Shown here: piece by piece, positions 1 to 16,492 of the stretch
Layout of the letters: every line of letters starts with the position of its first letter
Position numbering within the stretch: position 1 is the stretch's first letter
Program-made: the position numbers and the translations under genes
The notes under the pieces: model-generated
What the model was told of the DNA's origin: nothing
The model's input: only the letters and a program-made list of their open reading frames with translations
Databases searched by the model: none
NCBI RefSeq assembly: GCF_012927455.1
Contig: NZ_JABBPE010000017.1
Location: 1 to 64,000 of the forward strand
DNA from: Polaromonas sp.
GTDB taxonomy: Bacteria; Pseudomonadota; Gammaproteobacteria; Burkholderiales; Burkholderiaceae_C
DNA: 64,000 nucleotides
Direction: 5' to 3'

Positions 1-158
1 AGTTGCCAGAAGGCAAAGAGATGGTGATGCCGGGCGACAACGTGTCAATCACGGTCAAGCTGATCAACCCGATCGCCATGGAAGAAGGCTTGCGCTTCGC
101 CATTCGCGAAGGCGGCAAGACCGTTGGTGCCGGCGTTGTGGCAAAGATCATCGCGTAA
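1..158 (+). CDS. tuf: Elongation factor Tu, C-terminal fragment
   Basis: The window opens inside a reading frame in phase with base 3 that ends at TAA 156-158. The 51 residues visible match the last part of domain III of EF-Tu ([19 protein letters not shown], ending in VVAKIIA). EF-Tu carries aminoacyl-tRNA to the ribosome. A tuf copy followed by tRNA-Trp, secE and nusG is the standard betaproteobacterial order. The 5' part lies outside the window. Confidence 0.95.
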   Translation, partial: LPEGKEMVMPGDNVSITVKLINPIAMEEGLRFAIREGGKTVGAGVVAKIIA

Positions 159-231
159 TGAGTTTGTTTTTGGGAATAGTCCAATAAAAGCCAAGCTTTC
201 TTTGTTCTGTCCCCCACTGATTGAGAGATGA

Positions 232-307
232 AGGGGTATAGCTCAATTGGCAGAGCGTCGGTCTCCAAAACCGAAGGTTGTAGGTTCGATTCCTACTGCC
301 CCTGCCA
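232..307 (+). tRNA. trnW: tRNA-Trp (anticodon CCA)
   Basis: A 76-nt cloverleaf with encoded CCA. The acceptor strands AGGGGTA and TGCCCCT pair fully, with one G-U. The D arm is GCTCAATTGGCAGAGC, the anticodon loop CTCCAAA gives anticodon CCA, and the T loop is TTCGATT. It lies between tuf and secE and is probably co-transcribed with them. Confidence 0.97.
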
Positions 308-449
308 CCCGGCTTTTGATGCGTGTCGCTAACGTTTCAGCAGTGCAGGTGGTTTGAAAAGATAACAAGCAAGCCCGCCCGGAGTGAAACTTCAGGTGGG
401 CTTAAGCGTCTGTCAAGACGCACGAAGAATGAACAGGAAATCCGGCAAC

Positions 450-833
450 ATGGCCTCTTCTCAAGTTGAAACCGTCAGCACCAGCGCCGACAAGGCCAAG
501 CTCGGTCTGGCCATTGCGTTGGTTGTGGCTTCTCTAGCGGGTTTTTATCTGCTGAGCAAGCAGGGCCAGGTTGTGCAGTGGGGGGCGCTGATTGCGGGCC
601 TGGTGGCGGCCGTGGTGGTGTTTGTGACCTCGGAGTCGGGCAAGCAGTTTGTGGCCTTCGGACGGGACTCTGTACGCGAAGTGAAAAAAGTTGTCTGGCC
701 CAGCCGTAAAGAGGCAATGCAGATGACGGCTTATGTGTTCGGCTTTGTCGTGATCATGGCCTTGTTTTTGTGGTTGACGGACAAGGCGCTTGAATGGGTG
801 TTTTACGACCTGATCTTGGGATGGAAAAGATGA
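450..833 (+). CDS. secE: Preprotein translocase subunit SecE
   Basis: A 127-residue inner-membrane subunit of the SecYEG translocon. Three hydrophobic segments are visible (near residues 19-37, 45-62 and 96-115), the three-helix form seen in proteobacteria. The conserved cytoplasmic stretch [17 protein letters not shown] precedes the last helix. I chose ATG 450 because AGGAAA lies 9 bases upstream and homologues begin MA(S/T)SQVET; an in-frame ATG at 429 and a GTG at 384 are less likely. The stop overlaps the nusG start, so the pair is coupled. Confidence 0.93.
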   Translation: MASSQVETVSTSADKAKLGLAIALVVASLAGFYLLSKQGQVVQWGALIAGLVAAVVVFVTSESGKQFVAFGRDSVREVKKVVWPSRKEAMQMTAYVFGFVVIMALFLWLTDKALEWVFYDLILGWKR

Positions 834-1429
834 TGAGCGATTTGAACGGCGCGATGGTCAGCCAAGTAGCGGCGGGTGCCTCCCTCACGCCGACCCCCGG
901 CATGCAGTGGTATGTTGTACACGCTTATTCCGGCATGGAAAAAGCGGTCGAGCGCAATATTGTTGAGCGCATCAACCGCGCCGGAATGCAGTCCAAGTTT
1001 GGTCGCTTCCTGGTGCCCACCGAAGAAGTGGTCGAGATCAAGAACGGACAGAAGAAAACCACGGAGCGCCGCTTCTTTCCGGGTTACGTGCTGGTCGAGA
1101 TGGTGATGGACGACGAAACCTGGCACCTGGTGAAACACACCAACAAGGTCACAGGATTTGTCGGTGGCGCCAAGAACCGGCCGGCGCCGATTTCTGAAGA
1201 AGATGTCCAGAAAATCGTCAACCAGATGCAGGTAGGCACAGAGAAGCCGCGTCACAAGGTTGAATTTGAAACGGGCGAATATGTCCGCGTCAAAGATGGT
1301 CCGTTCACCGACTTCAACGGCACGGTCGAAGAAGTCAACTACGACAAGAACAAGGTTCGTGTTTCGGTCACGATTTTCGGACGTGCGACACCAGTAGAGC
1401 TGGAATTCAGTCAGATCGAAAAGACCTGA
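833..1429 (+). CDS. nusG: Transcription termination/antitermination factor NusG
   Basis: A 198-residue NusG. The N-terminal NGN domain carries [18 protein letters not shown] and [10 protein letters not shown]. The C-terminal KOW domain carries the motif [17 protein letters not shown]. NusG binds RNA polymerase and links it to Rho or to the ribosome. Start 833 overlaps the secE stop in the arrangement TGATG; ATG 830 and ATG 821 are alternatives in the same frame. It precedes the ribosomal protein genes in the usual order. Confidence 0.95.
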   Translation: MSDLNGAMVSQVAAGASLTPTPGMQWYVVHAYSGMEKAVERNIVERINRAGMQSKFGRFLVPTEEVVEIKNGQKKTTERRFFPGYVLVEMVMDDETWHLVKHTNKVTGFVGGAKNRPAPISEEDVQKIVNQMQVGTEKPRHKVEFETGEYVRVKDGPFTDFNGTVEEVNYDKNKVRVSVTIFGRATPVELEFSQIEKT

Positions 1430-1454
1430 CACCCCTCCGGAATTTCGCGCTTTG

Positions 1455-1539
1455 CAACTCGGCGCGGATGATTCTTCTGAATCATTATTGAGTTGTGTAA
1501 CCCCGGGGAGCCCGAGCCTGTCATGTACAGCGTTCAGGC
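1455..1539 (+). promoter_or_regulatory. Structured rplK leader (possible L1-binding operator)
   Basis: The nusG-rplK gap can form two hairpins. One is bipartite: CAACTC 1455-1460 with GAGTTG 1490-1495, closing ATGATTC 1468-1474 with GAATCAT 1479-1485. The second is GCCTG 1516-1520 with CAGGC 1535-1539. In E. coli, L1 represses rplKA by binding the leader of the L11 message. The location fits such an operator, but I could not match the L1 recognition sequence, so this is inference from position and pairing. Confidence 0.3.
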
Positions 1540-1563
1540 GTTATGACCCGCAAGGAGAAAAGT

Positions 1564-1998
1564 ATGGCGAAAAAAATCGTCGGCTTCGTCAAGCTGCAAG
1601 TACCAGCTGGCAAGGCCAATCCATCACCGCCTATCGGCCCTGCGCTGGGTCAGCGCGGCTTGAACATCATGGAATTCTGCAAGGCATTCAATGCCCAGAC
1701 CCAGGGCGTCGAGCCAGGCCTGCCGCTGCCCGTGGTGATTACCGCGTACGCGGACAAGAGCTTTACATTCATCATCAAGACGCCTCCGGCCGTCACGCTG
1801 ATCAAGAAAGCCATCAAACTTGATAAGGGTTCGGCGACGCCGCATACCGCCAAGGTTGGCAAGATCACCCGCGCTCAGCTGGAAGAAATCGCCAAAACAA
1901 AAATGAAAGACATGACTGCGGCCGATCTCGACGCGGCAGTTCGTACTATTGCTGGTTCTGCCCGTTCCATGGGTGTGACGGTGGAAGGGGTTGTATGA
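1564..1998 (+). CDS. rplK: 50S ribosomal protein L11
   Basis: A 144-residue L11, close to the usual 142-143. It begins [20 protein letters not shown] and contains the conserved [21 protein letters not shown]11 binds the 23S GTPase-associated centre. ATG 1564 is preceded by AAGGAGA; the upstream in-frame ATG 1543 would place the ribosome-binding site inside the gene and is rejected. The stop overlaps the rplA ATG (ATGA). Confidence 0.97.
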   Translation: MAKKIVGFVKLQVPAGKANPSPPIGPALGQRGLNIMEFCKAFNAQTQGVEPGLPLPVVITAYADKSFTFIIKTPPAVTLIKKAIKLDKGSATPHTAKVGKITRAQLEEIAKTKMKDMTAADLDAAVRTIAGSARSMGVTVEGVV

Positions 1999-2690
1999 GC
2001 AAGCTGACCAAACGTCAAAAAACTGTCGGCGACAAAATCGACAGCAACAAATTGTACGCATTGCTTGATGCCCTGGGTCTTGTTAAAGAGTTTGCCGTCG
2101 CCAAGTTCGATGAGTCCATCGATGTGGCCGTGCAACTCGGCATTGATGCCAAGAAATCCGACCAGGTCGTGCGCGGCGCGGTCGTGTTGCCCAACGGCAC
2201 CGGCAAAACCAAGCGCGTTGCAGTGTTTGCCCAGGGCGCCAAGGCTGAAGAAGCCAAAGCCGCCGGTGCCGACATTGTTGGCATGGACGATCTGGCTGCC
2301 GACATCAAAGCGGGCAAGATGGATTTCGACGTGGTGATTGCTTCCCCCGATGCCATGCGCATTGTCGGTACGCTGGGCCAGATTCTGGGCCCCCGTGGCT
2401 TGATGCCTAACCCGAAGGTGGGCACCGTGACGCCTGATGTCGCTACTGCGGTTAAAAACGCCAAAGCCGGCCAGGTCCAATTCCGTGTGGACAAGGGCGG
2501 GATCGTGCACGGCACGATTGGCCGTCGTTCGTTTGACACCGCCAAGCTGCAAGGCAACCTGGCTGCGTTGATCGATGCGCTGGTCAAGGCCAAGCCCGCT
2601 ACCAGCAAAGGTGTGTATTTGAGGAAAGTGGCAGTTTCGTCAACGATGGGTGTGGGCGTGCGCGTCGACACGCAGACCATCTCGGCGTAA
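1995..2690 (+). CDS. rplA: 50S ribosomal protein L1
   Basis: A 231-residue L1, which forms the mobile L1 stalk and is also a translational repressor in E. coli. It contains the signature region [17 protein letters not shown] and a C-terminal [14 protein letters not shown]. The start overlaps the rplK stop by four bases, so the two are translationally coupled. Confidence 0.97.
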   Translation: MSKLTKRQKTVGDKIDSNKLYALLDALGLVKEFAVAKFDESIDVAVQLGIDAKKSDQVVRGAVVLPNGTGKTKRVAVFAQGAKAEEAKAAGADIVGMDDLAADIKAGKMDFDVVIASPDAMRIVGTLGQILGPRGLMPNPKVGTVTPDVATAVKNAKAGQVQFRVDKGGIVHGTIGRRSFDTAKLQGNLAALIDALVKAKPATSKGVYLRKVAVSSTMGVGVRVDTQTISA

Positions 2691-2970
2691 GTACAAAGAT
2701 TTGGACGGCTCGAAAGAGTCGTTCGATGTGGTGGGCTGCCGGAGTTTTCTCCGGCAGGTCATCCAAGACCGTTGGTGTGCCGACCTGAGTGAAATAACTT
2801 TTGGGCCAGGCACTTAATCGAAAGACAGCCAACGCAGATGGCGGTCCCGCTGCTTGAATGGTTTTGCAAGGAATCTGAAAACAGTTGGTCGCTGAATTTG
2901 AGCGTGTTGAAGGGTTAATAGCAGGCGAAAGCAGGCTGAGACCCGACGATGCATTTTTAAGGAGTAGACC
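2691..2970 (+). promoter_or_regulatory. L10 leader region of rplJL
   Basis: A 280-base gap between rplA and rplJ without a credible ORF. It holds a perfect hairpin, CTGCCGGAG 2736-2744, loop TTTT, CTCCGGCAG 2749-2757. No T-run follows, so it is not an intrinsic terminator. Proteobacteria use a structured leader here that binds the L10-(L12)4 complex and represses rplJL translation. The downstream AAGACCGTTGG and CCAACGCAGATGGC stretches resemble such leaders as I remember them. A promoter for rplJ may also lie here, but I cannot place it. Confidence 0.6.
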
Positions 2971-3507
2971 TTGAGTCTCAATCGCAGTGAGAAACAAGCC
3001 GTCATTGATGAAGTGACAGGACTCGCCGCTAAAGCTCAAACGCTCGTGATGGCGGAATACCGTGGCATCACGGTCGCTGATATGACCAAGCTGCGCAGCC
3101 AAGCTCGCGACAGAGGCGTGACCCTGAGTGTTCTGAAGAACACCCTGGCTCGCCGTGCCGTGGCCGGTAGCGCATTCGAAGTCGTGTCCGACCAGATGAC
3201 CGGGCCGCTGATCTACGGCTTTTCCACCGATGCTGTAGCTGCTGCGAAAGTAGTGGCTGACTTCGCGAAAACCAACGACAAGTTGGTGATTCGCTGTGGC
3301 GCATTCGGTGGCAAAACCCTGGACGTGAACGGCGTGAAGCAACTGGCCAGCATTCCTCCGAAGGACGTGTTGCTGGCTATGTTGTGTGGCTTGCTGATGT
3401 CGCCCATATCGCGTACGGCCGTTGTGCTGGCCGCGCTGGCAGCGAAAAAAGGCGGCGGCGAAGTGGCTGTGGCGGACGAGCCTGCTGCTGAAGCCGCAGC
3501 GGCTTAA
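2971..3507 (+). CDS. rplJ: 50S ribosomal protein L10
   Basis: A 178-residue L10, the stalk-base protein that anchors the L7/L12 dimers and autoregulates its operon. It begins [16 protein letters not shown] and contains [18 protein letters not shown], both typical of betaproteobacterial L10. The start is TTG at 2971 with AAGGAG at 2959-2964; no ATG or GTG fits the conserved N-terminus. A TTG start may help keep basal expression of this repressor low. Confidence 0.96.
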   Translation: MSLNRSEKQAVIDEVTGLAAKAQTLVMAEYRGITVADMTKLRSQARDRGVTLSVLKNTLARRAVAGSAFEVVSDQMTGPLIYGFSTDAVAAAKVVADFAKTNDKLVIRCGAFGGKTLDVNGVKQLASIPPKDVLLAMLCGLLMSPISRTAVVLAALAAKKGGGEVAVADEPAAEAAAA

Positions 3508-3535
3508 TTTGTACCAACTTTTTTAGGAAATCAAA

Positions 3536-3910
3536 ATGGCATTCGACAAAGACGCATTTTTGACCGCGCTGGATAGCATGACGGTCCTCGAACTCAACGA
3601 ACTGGTGAAAGCCATTGAAGAGAAATTTGGTGTGAGCGCGGCAGCCATGTCGGCTCCTGCAGCTGGCGGTGGTGGTGCAGCTGCGGCCGTTGAAGAGAAG
3701 ACCGACTTCAACGTCGTGCTGCTTGAGGCTGGTGCCCAAAAGGTGCAAGTTATCAAAGCAGTTCGCGAACTGACCGGTCTGGGCCTTAAAGAAGCCAAGG
3801 ATCTGGTGGATGGCGCTCCGAAGAACGTCAAAGAAGCCATTCCAAAGGCCGACGCAGAAGCTGCCAAGAAAAAGCTGGAAGATGCCGGCGCGAAAGTCGA
3901 ACTGAAGTAA
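3536..3910 (+). CDS. rplL: 50S ribosomal protein L7/L12
   Basis: A 124-residue L7/L12 with the N-terminal dimerisation helices, an Ala/Gly-rich hinge (residues about 39-54) and the C-terminal factor-binding domain ([35 protein letters not shown]). Four copies attach to L10 and recruit translation GTPases. AGGAAA precedes ATG 3536 and the gap from rplJ is 28 bases. Confidence 0.97.
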   Translation: MAFDKDAFLTALDSMTVLELNELVKAIEEKFGVSAAAMSAPAAGGGGAAAAVEEKTDFNVVLLEAGAQKVQVIKAVRELTGLGLKEAKDLVDGAPKNVKEAIPKADAEAAKKKLEDAGAKVELK

Positions 3911-3923
3911 TTCTTGCGTTTGC

Positions 3924-3959
3924 AAAGGCTGGAAGACCCAAGTCGGGCTTCCAGCCTTT
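3924..3959 (+). terminator. Hairpin behind rplL (attenuator-like)
   Basis: A perfect 12-bp stem, AAAGGCTGGAAG 3924-3935 with CTTCCAGCCTTT 3948-3959, around a 12-base loop. Only a short T-rich tract (CGTGTTT) follows, so termination is probably partial. Partial termination between rplL and rpoB is known in E. coli and sets the ratio of ribosomal protein to polymerase subunit. Confidence 0.6.
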
Positions 3960-4016
3960 CGTGTTTCAAGGAGTACACCGCAAAAGAAGCCCTCGGGCCG
4001 GTTCTGCGGTATTCAA

Positions 4017-4100
4017 GAAACACCTAATAGGGCGAATGCCCCTTCTGGTGTTTCAAGAAACACTGGAAAAAAGATTGCCACAGTCTTTTTTCCAGTGTTT
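4017..4100 (+). promoter_or_regulatory. Competing hairpins in the rplL-rpoB spacer
   Basis: The 340-base spacer 3911-4250 carries two further structures. GAAACACC 4017-4024 can pair with GGTGTTTC 4047-4054. A long perfect stem of 17 bp joins 4058-4074 to 4084-4100 around a 9-base loop, with A6/T6 tracts inside. The right arm of the first hairpin can instead pair with the left arm of the second (GTGTTTC-AA-GAAACAC), so the folds are partly exclusive. A long perfect stem in this place could be an RNase III site, as in E. coli, or an attenuator; the sequence alone does not decide. Confidence 0.55.
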
Positions 4101-4250
4101 TCTGACCCCGACTGCAGAAAACGCCTTGGTTCGGGTGACATGCAATCTGTCACTGTCCGCCATGGTTGGTAGTGGCCAACCACCAAGCTGTCTGAATACG
4201 TGGTGTATTCGGGCACGAGAGTCATCAGAGCCCATCAACGCGGAGAACTC

Positions 4251-8363
<4,113 letters not shown>

Positions 8364-8390
8364 TTCACAGGAAAGAAAAGGATTTAACCC

Positions 8391-12611
<4,221 letters not shown>

Positions 12612-12646
12612 GCCGTCTTTGCGCCTAGCGCCCTGAAAAGCGCCAG

Positions 12647-12680
12647 CCCCACACCCTGCAAAGGTGTGGGGTTTTTTTTT
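12647..12680 (+). terminator. Rho-independent terminator of the rpoBC operon
   Basis: A 9-bp perfect stem, CCCCACACC 12647-12655 and GGTGTGGGG 12663-12671, loop CTGCAAA, followed at once by nine T residues 12672-12680. This is a textbook intrinsic terminator 35 bases behind the rpoC stop codon. Confidence 0.97.
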
Positions 12681-12752
12681 GCCTATGTATTTGGTGCAGC
12701 GAGGCGGCTGGTGGTTGCGGCAAGTCAATTCGCCTGAAATTCCAATAAAATA

Positions 12753-12801
12753 GGCCGCTTGCCCAATGATTACGGGCGTGAGCAGCTATTGAATTAATAG
12801 C
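12753..12801 (+). repeat. Family 1 interspersed repeat, copy between rpoC and lemA
   Basis: Two-hairpin unit: GCCC..TACGGGCG at 12761-12779, then AGCAGCTATT and AATAGC enclosing GAATT. It shares both halves with copies listed elsewhere in this window. It is the clearest intergenic copy and serves as a reference. Confidence 0.85.
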
Positions 12802-12946
12802 ATGTCGGGTGCGCCGACGATTCAGCGGTTGCAGGCTCCACGCTGGCCCGGGCCGCGCAAAACCAGTTAACCTCACCGCAACTGACGGCAAAGCGATATG
12901 TCCAGCTCCGCTCTTGGATTGCAGAACCAGTTTCAAGGAACCTCTC

Positions 12947-13540
12947 ATGCCCAGCAATACCCTGGTGTCTATCGTCGTATTTGCCATGCTGGTGTTCTGG
13001 GCAGTGGGCGCTTACAACCGCCTGGTGCGGCAAAAAAACATCATCGCCAATGCTTTCGGCCAGATTGATGTCCAGCTCAAGCGCCGCTACGACCTTATTC
13101 CCAACCTGGTGGAGACCGCCAAAAAATACCTGCAGCATGAGCAAAGCACGTTGGAGGCCGTGATCGCTGCGCGCAACCAGGCGCGCAGCGCCAGCGACGC
13201 GGTGCGAAGCCGGCCGGCCAGCGCTGCTGCGGTGACCGCGCTGGGTGCGGCGGAGCAGGCGCTGGATGGCAGCCTGGTGCGCCTGTTTGCGGTCGCCGAA
13301 GCCTATCCCGAACTCAAGGCCGACCAAACCATTCGCGAGCTCAACGAGGAACTCACCAGCACCGAAAACAAAGTCGGCTTTGCCCGGCAAGCCTACAACG
13401 ACGCGGTACTCGACTACAACAATGCGCAAGGGCAATTTCCGGCCGTTCTGATCGCCCGCCTGTTTGGCTTTGTGCCGTCGGCCATGCTGCGCGCCACCGA
13501 GAGCGCGGCAGAGCGCGCGGCCGTCCGCATCCAGTTATGA
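12947..13540 (+). CDS. lemA: LemA family protein
   Basis: A 197-residue LemA-type protein. An N-terminal membrane helix (LVSIVVFAMLVFWAVGAYN) is followed by the family motif region FGQIDVQLKRRYDLIPNLVE and a mostly helical periplasmic domain. The function of LemA is not established. ATG 12947 has AAGGAA at 12935-12940. It is followed by an M48 metalloprotease gene, a pairing seen in many bacteria that suggests a shared envelope role. Confidence 0.92.
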   Translation: MPSNTLVSIVVFAMLVFWAVGAYNRLVRQKNIIANAFGQIDVQLKRRYDLIPNLVETAKKYLQHEQSTLEAVIAARNQARSASDAVRSRPASAAAVTALGAAEQALDGSLVRLFAVAEAYPELKADQTIRELNEELTSTENKVGFARQAYNDAVLDYNNAQGQFPAVLIARLFGFVPSAMLRATESAAERAAVRIQL

Positions 13541-13621
13541 CCCCCACGCTCCCCACTTCGTGTGGTTCGCTGCTCCCCGAGGGGGCAGGAAGCTACACGC
13601 ACTGAGCGACCGTAGGGGCCT
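13541..13621 (+). repeat. Family 2 GC-rich repeat upstream of the M48 gene
   Basis: The lemA stop codon is followed immediately by CCCCCACGCTCCCCACTTCG, then TCGCTGCTCCCCGAGGGGG and a tail ending GTAGGGG. Related sequences occur inside priA (39450-39765) and inside the phosphatase gene (about 56866-56965). The AGGGG at its end lies about 8 bases before the next ATG, so the repeat appears to supply the ribosome-binding site of the following gene. Confidence 0.75.
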
Positions 13622-13626
13622 AACAG

Positions 13627-14646
13627 ATGCGATTTTTTGACCGACAAGAACAAGCCCGGGCGCAAACCGTACGCCTGCTGCTGCTGTTTGGGCTGACGCT
13701 GCTGGTATTGCTGCTGGCCGTCAACGCGGCGCTGGCGCTGACCTGGCGCGTGGTGGCGCCAGGCTTCAACGGCTATCCGGCCTATTTTTTTACTGTCAAT
13801 AGCGCCGTGACGCTGCTGTTCGTGCTGGGCGGCTGGTGGCTGGAGACCTCGGCGTTACACGGCGGCGGCGTCACGCTGGCGCGTCGCGCTGGCGCCCGCG
13901 AGGCCTGGCCGGCCAGCCGCGAGGCCGAGCAGAAGTTTTGCAACATCGTCAGCGAGCTGGCGATTGCCGCCAGCATAAAAGTACCCCAGCCCATGGTACT
14001 GACCCGCGAGGAGGGCATCAACGCCTTTGCCGCCGGCTGGGACGAGAGCGATGCCGTGGTGGCCGTCACGCAGGGCGCGCTTGACCATTTGACGCGCGAC
14101 GAACTGCAGGGCCTGGTGGCGCACGAGTTAAGCCATTTGCGCGAGGGCGATACCCGGCTGAACATGCGGCTGACCGGCATGGTGTTCGGGTTGGAGATGA
14201 TTTTCAACCTGGGCTGCAGCATGTGTGAGCCGGGCGACGACGGCCACCGCTCCTTGCTGGCCCTGCCAGGCTTTGCCATCAAGGCAACCGGCTCGCTTGG
14301 CTGGCTGGCGGGTCGGGTGTTGCAGGCGGCAGTGTCGCGCCAGCGTGAGTTTCTGGCTGATGCGCGCGCCGTGCAGTTCACCCGCAGCAAAGACGGTCTG
14401 GGCGGCGTGCTACGCAAGGTGGCGGGCCAGCAGTCAGATTCAGATGGAGACGCAGGCATCAGGCGGCGCAGCCTGCAGCCGGCGCTGCAGCACATGCTGC
14501 TGGTCAGCAGCAACACCCAAGGGCTCTGGTTAGCCAGCCATCCGCCGCTGGCCGAGCGCATACGCCGCATTTATGGCCGGCCAATGGCGGCCTTGTCGCT
14601 GCGGCGCGATGATGGGGCCGTGACGCGGCCCGCTGTTATTTTCTGA
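13627..14646 (+). CDS. M48 family zinc metalloprotease (HtpX-like)
   Basis: A 339-residue membrane metalloprotease. Two N-terminal hydrophobic segments are near residues 15-40 and 53-75. The zinc/catalytic motif HELSH is at residues 166-170 and a downstream QREFLADARAVQFTR supplies the third-ligand region typical of M48. The C-terminus has LLVSSNTQGLWLASHPPLAERI, also typical. Family members degrade misfolded membrane proteins. It is probably co-transcribed with lemA, with only a repeat between them. Confidence 0.9.
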   Translation: MRFFDRQEQARAQTVRLLLLFGLTLLVLLLAVNAALALTWRVVAPGFNGYPAYFFTVNSAVTLLFVLGGWWLETSALHGGGVTLARRAGAREAWPASREAEQKFCNIVSELAIAASIKVPQPMVLTREEGINAFAAGWDESDAVVAVTQGALDHLTRDELQGLVAHELSHLREGDTRLNMRLTGMVFGLEMIFNLGCSMCEPGDDGHRSLLALPGFAIKATGSLGWLAGRVLQAAVSRQREFLADARAVQFTRSKDGLGGVLRKVAGQQSDSDGDAGIRRRSLQPALQHMLLVSSNTQGLWLASHPPLAERIRRIYGRPMAALSLRRDDGAVTRPAVIF

Positions 14647-14698
14647 TGGCGCCGGGCACTTGTTGATTGAGTGGATAGTGCAAGTTTCAGGAGATTTC

Positions 14699-15031
14699 AT
14701 GAAAAGCAAAACCCTGGGCGGCCTCGCGCTGTCAGTGATCTGTGTGGCGCTCAGCCCGCTGGCGCAAGCGCAGAGCGCTGGCGGCCAGCAGGCGCTGTAC
14801 GCCGCCAGCCTGGCCGCCAGCTGCGCCAACTGCCACGGCACCGAGGGCAGGGCGGTGCCAGGCTCACGCGTGCCCGCGCTGGCCGGACTCGACAAAGCCT
14901 ACTTGGTCGCGCAGATCAACGCCTTCAAAAGCGGCGCCCGCCCGGCCACGGTAATGCAGCAGATCGGCAAGGGCTTTAACGACGCGCAGATCGAATCGCT
15001 CGCCAGCTATTTTGCCGCCCAGAAAAAATAA
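14699..15031 (+). CDS. fccA: Monoheme c-type cytochrome, sulfide dehydrogenase cytochrome subunit
   Basis: A 110-residue exported cytochrome c. A signal peptide ends near ALSPLAQAQS and the single haem-binding motif CANCH is at residues 42-46; a distal Met is plausible in TVMQQIGKGF. AGGAG precedes ATG 14699. It lies 18 bases upstream of a flavoprotein of the FccB type, so it is most likely the electron acceptor subunit of flavocytochrome c sulfide dehydrogenase. It is a monohaem form, shorter than diheme FccA proteins. Confidence 0.85.
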   Translation: MKSKTLGGLALSVICVALSPLAQAQSAGGQQALYAASLAASCANCHGTEGRAVPGSRVPALAGLDKAYLVAQINAFKSGARPATVMQQIGKGFNDAQIESLASYFAAQKK

Positions 15032-15049
15032 GCCTGAAGGACGGATCCC

Positions 15050-16384
15050 ATGAACACGACTCCTCATCGCGCTGATCGCCCAGGCGTCCAGCGCCGCACC
15101 TTGTTGCAAGCGACGGCGGCCTGGAGTCTGCTGGGCCTGGCCGGATGCGCCGGTAGTAGAGGTAGTGGCGGTCAGCTGTCCGGCATTCCCGCCAAGGCCA
15201 CAGTGGTGGTGATCGGCGGGGGCTACGGTGGTGCCACGGCTGCCAAATACCTGCGTCTGCTGTCCGGCCACCAGATCGATGTCGTGCTGATCGAGCCGCA
15301 GGCCGCGTTCATCTCCTGCCCGCTTTCCAATCTGGTGCTCAGCGGCGCCAAGCAGCTCAGCGATCTCACCGTGTCTTATGCGGGCCTGAGCAGAAACCAT
15401 GGCATCCGGCTGATTCGCGACAGCGCCAGCGCCATTGATACCGCGAAGAAAACCGTCACGCTGGCAGGCGGCGCCAGCATGGCCTACGACAAGCTGGTGG
15501 TGTCGCCCGGTGTTGAGCTGATGTGGGACAGCGTTGACGGTCTGCAGGAGGCCAACGCCTCCGGGCAGATTCTTCAGGCCTGGAAGGCTGGCGCCGAAAC
15601 CGCGCTACTGCGCAAGCAGTTGCAGGCCATGCCCGATGGCGGGGTTTATGCCATCGCCATTCCCGAGGCGCCGTACCGCTGCCCACCCGGCCCGTACGAG
15701 CGCGCATGCGTCATTGCCGGCTACTTCAAGGCCGCCAAGCCGCGCAGCAAGGTGCTGATTCTCGACGCTAACCCGGACGTCACGTCCAAAGGCGCGCTCT
15801 TCAAAAAGGTCTGGGCTGAGCAGTACCCGGGCATCGTCGAGTACCGCAGCCAGCACAGGGTCATAGCGGTCGATGCGAAAGCCGGCCTCATCAAGTTCGA
15901 TGTGCAGGACGACGTCAAAGCCAGCGTGCTGAACGTCTTGCCGGCAATGCGCGCAGGCGCCATCGCCGTGCAGGCGGGGCTCAACAACCAGGCCGATCAA
16001 CGCTGGTGCGGCGTGAATTTCCTGAGCTTTGAGTCCACTGCCGCCAAGGATGTACATGTGCTGGGCGATGCTATCCAGGTGGCGCCGGCCATGCCCAAGA
16101 GCGGTCACATGGCCAACAACCACGGCAAGGTGGCCGCCGCCGCAATCGTGGCGCAGCTTGCGGGCTGGGAGGTCAATCCCGCCCCCATGCTGACCAACAC
16201 TTGCTACAGCTTTGTCGACAACCAGAACGTGATCCATGTGGCCAGCGTGCATGAGTACGTGGCGCTGGAAAAAACCTTCAAGGCGGTCGCTGGCGCCGGC
16301 GGTGTCAACGCCGGCCCGAGCTCGCTGGAAGGGGAATACGCCTTGAGTTGGGCCAACAACATCTGGGCCGACATGCTGCTGTAA
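15050..16384 (+). CDS. fccB: Flavocytochrome c sulfide dehydrogenase, flavoprotein subunit
   Basis: A 444-residue FAD-dependent periplasmic oxidoreductase. It carries a Tat signal (RRTLLQATAAWSLLGLAGC), a Rossmann motif (VVVIGGGYGGATAAKYLR) and the two family cysteine regions, ISCPLSNLVLSG and PYRCPPGPYERAC, which include the redox-active pair that takes sulfur from sulfide. It oxidises sulfide to polysulfide or sulfur and passes electrons to the cytochrome encoded just upstream. The signal contains a Cys that could also read as a lipobox (LAGC). Confidence 0.9.
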   Translation: MNTTPHRADRPGVQRRTLLQATAAWSLLGLAGCAGSRGSGGQLSGIPAKATVVVIGGGYGGATAAKYLRLLSGHQIDVVLIEPQAAFISCPLSNLVLSGAKQLSDLTVSYAGLSRNHGIRLIRDSASAIDTAKKTVTLAGGASMAYDKLVVSPGVELMWDSVDGLQEANASGQILQAWKAGAETALLRKQLQAMPDGGVYAIAIPEAPYRCPPGPYERACVIAGYFKAAKPRSKVLILDANPDVTSKGALFKKVWAEQYPGIVEYRSQHRVIAVDAKAGLIKFDVQDDVKASVLNVLPAMRAGAIAVQAGLNNQADQRWCGVNFLSFESTAAKDVHVLGDAIQVAPAMPKSGHMANNHGKVAAAAIVAQLAGWEVNPAPMLTNTCYSFVDNQNVIHVASVHEYVALEKTFKAVAGAGGVNAGPSSLEGEYALSWANNIWADMLL

Positions 16385-16432
16385 CTAGGTGTCGGCGGCC
16401 CGTCGCGCGGGGGCTGGTCTAATAGATGCCGC

Positions 16433-16455
16433 ACCGTCCGTTTCAGGACGGTTTT
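16433..16455 (+). terminator. Probable terminator behind fccAB
   Basis: Stem ACCGTCC 16433-16439 with GGACGGT 16446-16452, loop GTTTCA, followed by a short TTT. It lies between fccB and rsmB. The T-run is short, so efficiency is uncertain. Confidence 0.6.
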
Positions 16456-16492
16456 ACCGCGGGCCCTGATTCGGCCGGCCGCTACGAAACCG

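Noticed and set aside
2736..2757. Intrinsic terminator between rplA and rplJ
   Set aside because: The stem is perfect but no T-run follows; a role in the L10 leader is more likely.
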